DNA from: Spirodela intermedia
Lineage: Eukaryota; Streptophyta; Magnoliopsida; Alismatales; Araceae
DNA: 64,000 nt
Direction: 5' to 3'
Assembly (NCBI GenBank): GCA_902729315.2
Contig: LR746272.1
Span: forward strand, 248,001-312,000
The notes under the pieces are model-generated. The model did not search any database. It was not told where the DNA came from and saw only the letters and a program-made list of their open reading frames with translations. Position 1 is the stretch's first letter. Each line of letters starts with the position of its first letter. The position numbers and the translations under genes were made by a program. Shown here piece by piece: positions 55,652 through 64,000 of this stretch.

Positions 55652-58300
55652 GCGATGGAAACAAGAAGTCGGCAGGGCCCATCACCCTCCATAACCCAGA
55701 TGGCCATTCCCGCATCCGGAATTCACAGAAAAATACGAAAAAAAAGGTTCTTGCGGACTGCAGGCACCGATGAATTAAAATTTATAACAGAAAAGCATAT
55801 CATCAATAAAGAGGCGCCACCGTGTCTCGCACGTAGAGTAATAAATAAATTCCCTTTCTTGAGGAGGACACGGGGCGGCTCGCCGCCAATCCCTGGGGCC
55901 CTCCCACGTGAAGGCACACGCTCGCTCTTCTTATCCCCTCCTCTCCGCCAAGGAATAGGACAGATGAAGCTGGGTGAGTGAGGGGGCCAGCGGCGGGGCC
56001 GGTGATGGAGATCGGAGGTCTCTGAGGGCCTGCACCGGATCGGGTGGCCGCAGAGGAGCTTCGTATGGCTGGGCCAGCCCTCTTCCTGTTATTCCCCCCT
56101 CCGAGATGCTCATCTCTTTGACGTTCACGTGGCGTTCGTCCGTTTGTGCGTGCCTCCTCACGGCTGGGAGGGGCCACACGCTAGGCGCCGCCGGCGACGA
56201 GGCATCGACCAGTGCCGCGCGCGTGATGGCGCGGTGGAGTCAGAAACTCGCCGGAGAGACGACGGCAGTTAAGACGTCGCCGGCGAGATCACCTCACGAG
56301 TCACAGGAAAAACAGCAGGAGGAACAAGGAAAACTTTCTCGCTCTTTGAAAAACTCTTACAGCCCTCTTTAAATAAGAAAACAAAGGAGAAAGAAATAAC
56401 CGTAAGAAATAACTAATTGGCTAATAACGCGCATCATGCAGAAAATTCCGCATTACCGCTTTGTGCGTTGACGTGTTCACGTCAACGCACTTCTCGCATA
56501 ACCGCACTATGCCGTTATGCGAGGGGCCACGTGCAAGGCTCCCGTTCACAACAGGTGGGTCGTCCGCCGAACTCCAACCTGGGAATGCCCGATAGCTTTG
56601 AATATGTAATTAAAACGCAGATGAGAGCATAAAGGCCACGTTATAATGAGAAGAATGGCAATTCGCCGCCAGCGGCGACCAGGCGGATTCGGCGGTGGCT
56701 GGCTGACGGCGTTGGGTGGCGACCACCACCCTGACCTCCCCCATCTTCTCTCTCTCGCTCTCTCTGACTTTCCTGATCTTATTCTTCCAACCTCCAGGGA
56801 GTATGAACGTGGGAGCAGTCGGATCGTCCCCCGGAACCAGACTACGGCTTCATTTCTGTGTTACGTGACTACCTGAGTGAGGGGATTGATTTGGGGTAGG
56901 CGGTGGGTGAGCTCCAAGGAAAGAGAGAGACCGAAGGCGTGGCCCTCCGCCGTAACGTGAGGGGAGAGGTGGGGGATATCTTCGCGCCGAACTAATAAAC
57001 AGCATGGGGATATAAAATTGGGACCATCGTCTTCACCTTCCCTCTCAACCATCGACAGTGGCGATCGTAAAAATAGTTCCTGACCGGGAGAGGTAGAAGA
57101 ATCTGGGGACAGCCCTAGAACTGTCAACGGGGTGAGCCGGCCCTAACAGAGACTCCGGGCATACCCACGGTTCTCTTTCCTCTCCGTTGTCTTCAGGTAC
57201 TTCTCCGACGTCTGCAAGAGGAGACCCTGCGAATGGACTTGGAAGATAGGGTCGGGATCCCCAATAGCTCGGAAAAGAAGGGAGAAAGAAGAGCTACGCA
57301 GCCTGGCCGGAGGGAGGAGAGCTCCCCGGTACAAGCAAACGACGTCCACCGTATCAAAGTCCGACGCCTTGCCGGAGAAGGCGACGACAGCCGGATGACA
57401 GGATCGCATTTGGTGTACCGGACGACCACTGGAAGGCGGATGCATGGGATTCAGCTGCTAGTTACTCGTCATCGGGAAAGATCATGAAAAATTATCATCA
57501 CAGAGATTCCCAGCCGGAAACATGATGACGATAATCGTGGTGCAAAAGCAGGAAACCATCGCTGCGACAAACACCAGATCAGAAATCTAGAAGCTCTAGT
57601 CGCTGTAACCTTTGAAGACAACCTACGAGAGCGCGTGGATGACCGCACCTGCCACCACAGACAGAGAAGGGACGGCCAACGGAGGATAGGAGAAGACAGG
57701 GGGGCAGGTGAGAGAAGATTAACCTTCCTTTCCAGGGAAGAGGATGACGGCGCCGAGACCCTGGGATTGCTCTGGTGGGTGCGTCACCGGGAAGCAGATT
57801 ATGGCGGCGAAGGAAGAGCTCTCTGGGCCCACGCAGCCGAGGTTTGTTTCTGTGTATTTATCGACTTTCTAAACCCCGACGCTCCGATAGGTTTCGAAGC
57901 AATTTTGAGCGTCGAAATCAAAATCCCGTCAAAGGGCCCATCCGACAAAGCTGCCCCCTGCCCAGTTTCAGTTTCTCTCTCACTCCCCTCTCCCTCTCCC
58001 TCTCCCTCTCTCTTTCTCCCCTCTCTCCCTTCAGTTTCGCTTCCACCCTTCCCGCCCTCCCCTCTCTCCAGTTACTCGCTTTCTGCGACCTGCCTTATCC
58101 CTCCTGCACTCTCGAATCTGCCAGGACTCAAACGGTTGATTTTGAAATTACATCAAAATTTATGATTAAAAACCTTGGATCCCTTTGACATCCGATTTCA
58201 ATAGAAATTTCGGTTAAATAAGCCGAAGCAACTTAGAATATGACCTGGAAGACCCTCCCAATTGTCTGGGCGAAATTCTAAGAGGTTACACGGCGCGTGA

Positions 58301-58359
<59 letters not shown>

Positions 58360-58900
58360 AATCACTGAAGGCGATTTTACGTTCTAACTAATTGATTAGA
58401 ATCATGGATGCGTATTTATATATTTCTGAAGGGGAAAATATTGGCAGCCCCGCAAAGGGAGGCTCAGACGGGAGGATGGGAGTCAAATATGGGATTTTCA
58501 CACTTACGAGGTCGGTTATCAGGAATGGAATGGCTTCACTAATCAGTTAAATCTCTGCAAGATATAGTCAGACAAATTCTTAGGCAGATATCTCGGTAAA
58601 TAAATTACTGGCGCATTTAAAAAAATGGTTATAAAAAGAAAATTGGGTGTAGCGTAAACAGGCACTCTCGATCAACATTTGTAGTCGATCGTCTGGGATT
58701 TTGAGGGGCTAACTCTAAAAATGAAAACCATTAAATTATCCGACAGTGTGCTTTAACGTGTCGAGCTTCAGTGTAAAACAATCGTCTTACCACTAAAGGT
58801 CGCAACCAGGCCACTACATGATCGCCATCAAGGTCTATGAAGGCCATAAAGATAGAAACATTTAAACTGTGTCTGAGAAATTCAGGTATTTCTGCTTAAA
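55652..58900. other. Spacer upstream of the ERF gene, no gene recognised
   Basis: GC-moderate sequence with open frames up to 176 codons that match no family and are rich in Ser and Pro from CT-rich stretches. Distal ERF regulatory sequence may lie here. A (GT)n(GA)n compound microsatellite is at 58301-58358. Confidence 0.5.
58301..58358. repeat. (GT)n(GA)n compound microsatellite
   Basis: About eleven GT units followed by about seventeen GA units. Confidence 0.95.
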
Positions 58901-59849
58901 AATCAAGCATTCAAATATTGGAACTGTGTCTGCCAAATCTCGACTTCGTTGGCGCTCCACTCGGAAACACCAAATTTTCTGCTTGGCAAGCATTCAAGTG
59001 CCCCATGTTCCAGAGAGACCCGCAGAACACCAAGCATACGACTGATTAATTACAAAATTGATATTGGAACAGTACGATGAAAATGGGAAGAAATTACACC
59101 TTATAGGGCCTAAGATAGTGGTCGACATACAGAAATAAGCAGCGATTGAAATATAAAGATTGACAGATGCATGCAATCGATATGATTGATGGGGGTCCGA
59201 TCGGGCCGCGCAGCCGGTCTAGTGGCCACCCTCCCTCACTATATTTAATGAAGCATTTCCATCGGGTGAGAACATATCTGTCTGCAAACAACCAGAACAG
59301 CCAGAAGGATCCCCCGGGTGTCGAAACGGTTCCCCTTCGAAGCAATGAATAGAGAGGCTCATTGGCAAGGGGCTCTTCCACGAGGTTTATTTCTCAGGGA
59401 GATGATAGGTGCCTCAGATGGGATGGTCTACACTCGAACCTTAGGTGGGCTTTGACTGGCCGGAAATGGAGAGACAGAAACTGAATTTACTGAAGCAAGA
59501 GTATGGGCTACACATGAGGAGCCTCAACTCTGAAGATCTAGAGGAGTTTGGCAGAAAGTGGAATTGATATAGGCCATAAACTACTATTAAATGAGGGATG
59601 GAGGTTTTTGACTTAGGTGAAGGAATTAATAGAATCTGCATCAAACAGGCTAAAAAGCAATAGAAGTAAGTGCAATGAAGTTTTAGACCAACTCAAGTGA
59701 ATAAGAAACTCAAGAGACATGAAGATTATATTTTGCCCACATTCAGCTTCAAATGACCCACTAAGAGATTTGGTCACATGTTAAATAAGCCTGAATCTTA
59801 AAATTCACACATTTTATTCATGTAAAGTAATTCTCCTATTATGTTTATC

Positions 59850-60260
59850 GTATTCCTATTTCTTAGGGGCCTTCTAACAAAATCCTCCTTTCTCATAGAA
59901 AGTATTAATATATTTTCTTCTCCCTATTTTCTAGGATCATAACAGATTCTCCCATTTATAGGTTAATTATAATCAATTTTTGGCCAATAAATAGGGCCCC
60001 CCTTATAGCCCCAAGGAGATATGTTTTTATCAATCAATTTTGAGTTTTCTTCCTTTTGGAGGTTCTCTCCTTCTATTGGTGGATTCTAGTATCCCTGTGG
60101 ACTTTCGGAGTCATTTTCGATCTTGTGGATTCAAGATCAACCCCTTGTGAACTTAAGGGAAGAAATTTCTTCATTTTGTGGATTCAGGACAAGGAGTTTT
60201 TCAACCAAGACACGTTCCTTTTAGATTCAAGGTCGTGATTTTGTTTTCAAAATACACAAC
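59850..60260 (+). repeat. LTR-like repeat, copy 2
   Basis: Same-orientation relative of 47200-47480, with GTGGATTCAGGACAAGGAG and surrounding phrases. Boundaries are not clear. Confidence 0.5.
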
Positions 60261-60930
60261 CAAAGTTGAAATGTGATCAAGTTTTCAATTCTTAAAATTT
60301 CTACTACATTAAGAATATAAGAGGGTAGAACACAAAGAACTCTTGCAAGAGTCTTTGTTGGGTCACCTCTTTTGGACTGCGGGTCTCTAGGGTTCTTCTT
60401 CCTTTTTCTTCCCCCCTTGTTCCTTCTCTTCTTCCACTTCTTATAAGTGAGGGCTGTTGGATTATCCAGGTCATTCTGTACAAATCTTCATGGTCGCTTA
60501 ACAGCCCATTATGTTAGTAGGTCTAGAAATGTCCTCACTTCATGGTCTAGAAATATTATTTAAATGAAAATAATAAAATAATGAAAACTGTAATATATAT
60601 TTTTTAAATCACTGAAATATGAAATTAAATCAATTAACACTGATTAAAAACAAATCTCCTCAGCACCCAAAAGATGGTGTGCACTTGTTGTTGCATTTAA
60701 ATGCACACTATCTAATAATATTTATAACTTTCTTAAAAAAATATTAGTATAGAAGTAAGTCTTAGATGGAACATAGGGAGATTGATTAATTCGTCGTGAA
60801 AACTAATTTATATATAAAGTGATTTTAATATTTTATTGATATTTAATATAAATAATAAAACAAAATGGTGAGGGGAGAAGAATAAAGGAAGGGAAGTGGA
60901 GAAAAGGAAAGAGGAAAAGAGAGAAGAGAG

Positions 60931-61129
60931 AGCTCTCACAAGAGAGAGAAGTGATAAGATCTCTCGTGAAAGGGAGAGAAAGAGAGAGGAAGAAAGAGCT
61001 CTCACAAGAGAGAGAAGGGATGAGATCTCTTGTAAAAAGGAGAGAAAGAGAGAGGAGGAGAGAAAGCTCTCACGAGAGAGAGAAGGGACGAGATCTCTCA
61101 TGAAAGGGGGAGAAAGAGATAAGACGAGA
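60931..61129. repeat. Minisatellite, three units of 66-68 bp
   Basis: Units start at AGCTCTCAC near 60931, 60997 and 61065. Each contains AGAGAGAGAAG.GA..AGATCTCT followed by GGAGAGAAAGAGA. It gives rise to a spurious Arg/Glu-rich frame on the plus strand. Confidence 0.88.
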
Positions 61130-62616
61130 ATGAAGAAAGAGAGAAATATGGTCAACCTATTTTCTTTAATGAATGTGTGCTCAAGGATTCACACACATGA
61201 CATGAGGTCAGCCGTGAATGTCTCTAGTTTGTTTTAACTGTTGAATGCTTATTAATCACACTTTAATCTCAGTGATTTTGAGTTCAAAAACAAAAAAATA
61301 CTCGTTATTTGTGAAACACTAAGAACATGAATATGTCGAGATTTGACTACAAAAATCGATAGAAAATAAGTTGAAACGATCTTAGCTTAATCTCAGATGA
61401 GTTTCAAAAGATTTAGAAGAAGAAGGAAGATCATTCATTAAGTTTTAAATTTGTTCTACTCATTTAAATTGAAATGTGCATGAGTTGAAAAAAACTTTGA
61501 CAAAAGTAGGTAAGTAAATGTTGAAAATAGGAAATAAATCGTTGCCCAAATTTAGTCTATCTTCTAGAAAACTAGAGACACTAGTGTGGCAACTTTGTTT
61601 CATTTGGATGTGCCACACCATGTTGGAGGTCACAGAAGTATTGTTTGAAAGTGTTGTGCCACTTGTCGAAGAGATCCGCTGAAAGAAGGGTTGACCATAC
61701 TGTCACCGTCGTTTGGGGGGAGAAGGGAGAGCTGACCACTCACTGGAGGCCTTGAGTGTAGTCAGGGGAGGAAGGAAGAAGCTTGACAATCACTGAAGAT
61801 GTTGATGATGCAAAAGGAGAGAAGAACAAATTCTCCGTATTCACAACTACTATCGAGATTTTAAAGATAATCGATAATATCTATTTTACTATATTTTTTT
61901 TATTTATTATCTTTAAATTCTTGATGGTGATATGTGTGAGAACTTAAGTTCCCGATGTCGTGGTGCTTTGTGAGCCACTAGATGAGATATGCTTGGTCAC
62001 GTGATGCTTTGAGTGATCCATGATCAATCTTGCATGAATTGCTGCTGATTGGGAACCTATGTTCTGGTACTGTGGTACCTCTATTTGATCATCCTTTAAG
62101 GCTACATGCGTGTTGAGTGGTGTCGGATTCACAAACTGTTGATGGATTACTTTATGCATATGATATCGTGGTGGTTAGCTAGTCGTAGGATTAGGCTAAT
62201 TTGATGATGTGGCTCTCTACATACCACTAGATCACACCGCACTCTAGATGGTTGTGCTGAAATAGATGAAAACGTTTAGTCCCATATCATAAATATTTTA
62301 GAACATATGCTGAATATAAACTAAAGCTACGGTCTCTCAGTAGAGATCCCTTCTTTCGAAATAAAATAATGTCAGGACCATCTTGGGAGAAGACAATAAG
62401 GTGGTTCACCCTCATGCGTGCCTATATGTAAGGATGCTCCTTGCCCCACGACTAGTTGGCCACCAGAATGTGGAAGGGAAGTGATTTAGACGTGCATAGA
62501 GTGAGGTCTTCACCACTTGAGCCTAGCTTGTGGCTCCCTTGGTCTGGGTCTACTTGGTTGACCATTGTCCCCCCTTTGGGTCAGTTGTCGATGCTAGTAG
62601 GTGGAATAATTTTTTG

Positions 62617-62700
62617 TATGTTATTATTTTTATTTTAATAATAAAAAATTACACTAAGTATTATGTTATTATTTTTATTTTAATAATAAAAAATTACACT
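62617..62700. repeat. 39-bp tandem repeat, period 45 bp
   Basis: The unit at 62617-62655 is repeated exactly at 62662-62700 (TATGTTATTATTTTTATT ... AAATTACACT). Confidence 0.92.
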
Positions 62701-63004
62701 GTATTCTAACTTCAATTTTTTAAAATTATCAATATATATCCTATATTTATTTTGCAAGTTAACAAAATAAAATCAAATACTAAAACTAATTAAAACACAT
62801 AAATCTAGCTTTAACAACTACATCAAAAGATGAATGCACTAGAAAAAGAAAAGCATTATTGTGCATGATATAAACTAGTGCCCTTAATTTTAGAACAATA
62901 TGTAATTTATTTTTAATGCTAAGACATGGACACTACCTTTGAATTTCAATAATTGTCATATGCTACATGATTTTAAATATTTTCTCTATCATTAATATGT
63001 CTTA

Positions 63005-63900
63005 ATTATCATGAGTTATTAATTAATTAATAATATATTTTAAGTAATAGCTCATGATAAATAAACTTATATTTAATTTAAATTAAGAAAAAATATTTTT
63101 AGTTGACTAATCTAAATTTATATAATTATATAATTTATATAATTTATATAATTATATTTTTGAGATCAATAAATTAAAATAAAATATAGAAATATGAGTG
63201 ACCCACCAGCTAGTTGGGCCCAAAAGTAAGTTCAAAGCATAGTGAGGAAACTTGTTGAGTAGTTCAGCCTGCACATAAGTTAGAGGCATACTTAATCAAA
63301 GCCATGAGTTAGGGCTCAAGTGGGTAAGGTTTGGTCGAGGCACATGCCTGTCACTCCCCCATCTTATGACTAGTGGTCAGTCAGGCATGGGGCAAAGAGT
63401 AGTTGTAAACACATGAAAGAGAGCATATTAATGGCAAAAAGACATTGATATATATGCATTTCAAACATTAAAAAATAACTGATGTAGGACTAAACTAATG
63501 CTAGTGATTGTCGACAAGTTTCTTACTTTTTTTATATAAAAAATATCACTGATTTATAAGAAATAAATGTCTCCATAACATCATCAGGTAAAGGTATGTG
63601 AGTAATTCACATTATCTCTTATACATGGTCAAGTAACCAATAAATGTTTGACTCCCACTAGAGTCATAACTCATATTTTTATTTGATTAAATTATATTTT
63701 TCTTACAAAATGTTAGTCACTGATTAAGTCATTAAAATCACTCAATCATCAACAAAAATGTTGTCAACATAATTTATGAAGCATTGTTACCAACTATTGA
63801 ATGCTTTTACATAAAAAGATCACAAATTTATTGAGAAAATCATTAGATTGATCAACGAGCATATCCTTCTCAACATATTGTCTTCTTTTGAATGTGGCAT
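63005..63900 (+). repeat. Dispersed AT-rich repeat, third copy
   Basis: Matches 44213-45100 in the same orientation: TATCATGAGTTA..AATTAATA near 63007, then GTTGGGCCCAAAAGTAAG, the block with CACTCC...GACTAGTGG near 63350, and the GTTGTCAAC block near 63760. It has no BIOF sequence beside it. Confidence 0.6.
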
Positions 63901-64000
63901 GATCATCGCTCAATTTGATGATTTTATCAATAAATTTTGTGATATTTTTATCCAAAATCATTCGATAGTTGATAACGTTGCTCTGTATATTATGTTGACA

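Larger units (their letters stand above)
58901..64000. other. AT-rich, gene-free right end with repeat remnants
   Basis: No coding gene recognised. Contents: an LTR-like stretch at 59850-60260, a GA-rich minisatellite, a short tandem repeat at 62617-62700 and a copy of the dispersed repeat that flanks the BIOF palindrome. Short frames (up to 113 codons) here are low-complexity. Confidence 0.5.

Noticed and set aside
57635..58165. 176-codon plus-strand open frame
   Set aside because: Second half is a translated CT-rich tract (Ser/Leu/Pro); first half matches nothing known.
58740..58815. tRNA-like stretch on the minus strand (TAGTGGTAAGACG and following)
   Set aside because: The D-arm-like part is not followed by a proper T-loop (GGTTCGAATCC) or acceptor pairing; at most a SINE or tRNA relic.
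59466..59567. 33-codon frame with a K-box-like look (EDLEEFGRKW)
   Set aside because: Too short, lies in repeat-rich DNA, no flanking exons and no convincing MADS-box match.
60896..61237. 113-codon Glu/Arg-rich frame
   Set aside because: Translation of the GA-rich minisatellite.
61944..62159. 71-codon minus-strand frame, possibly retroelement-derived
   Set aside because: No motif of gag, protease, integrase or RNase H could be identified.

Overview
The window is nuclear DNA from a flowering plant. Most genes are intron-containing with GT-AG splice sites and have plant-only families (pectin methylesterase, DYW-class PPR, SBT1 subtilase, group VII ERF). Very GC-rich coding sequence set in AT-rich, repeat-filled spacers suggests a monocot, but the species cannot be named from this alone.

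Layout. 1-2940: AT-rich retrotransposon debris (a Ty3/gypsy RNase H piece and copia-like gag/protease remnants). 2950-17155: a pectin methylesterase (PME)/PPR cluster made by tandem duplication. It holds a broken PME and a broken PPR 3' end, a second PME with one in-frame stop at a normally invariant Trp codon, an intact PME, and a 909-residue DYW PPR gene converging on it. 17588-22075: an F-box/kelch-like gene (minus) and a small conserved gene of unknown function (plus), with a CT-rich divergent spacer. 22611-28618: a decayed FAB1-type phosphatidylinositol-3-phosphate 5-kinase gene that has lost its chaperonin-like domain. 30465-30836: a small mitochondrial LEA_3/SAG21-like gene.

31681-48240 is the most unusual part: four copies of an 8-amino-7-oxononanoate synthase (BIOF, biotin pathway) gene or gene remnant, arranged as two head-to-head pairs. 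The distal pair (38408-40293 minus, 41905-43790 plus) sits in a palindrome. Its arms of about 2.8 kb look identical, are separated by a 37-bp spacer, and encode the same 450-residue protein ending in a peroxisomal ARL tripeptide. The identical core lies inside a larger, diverged inverted duplication (about 35.48-48.24 kb) whose flanks belong to a dispersed AT-rich repeat family. The proximal pair is a BIOF copy inactivated by a 10-bp tandem duplication plus a degenerate exon-2 fragment facing away from it.

48898-51270: intronless SBT1.5-like subtilase. 53108-55384: two-exon group VII ERF transcription factor with an MCGGAI N-degron (oxygen sensing). 55.6-64 kb: gene-poor, with microsatellites, a minisatellite, LTR-like remnants and a further copy of the AT-rich repeat that flanks the palindrome. 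No RNA gene was recognised.
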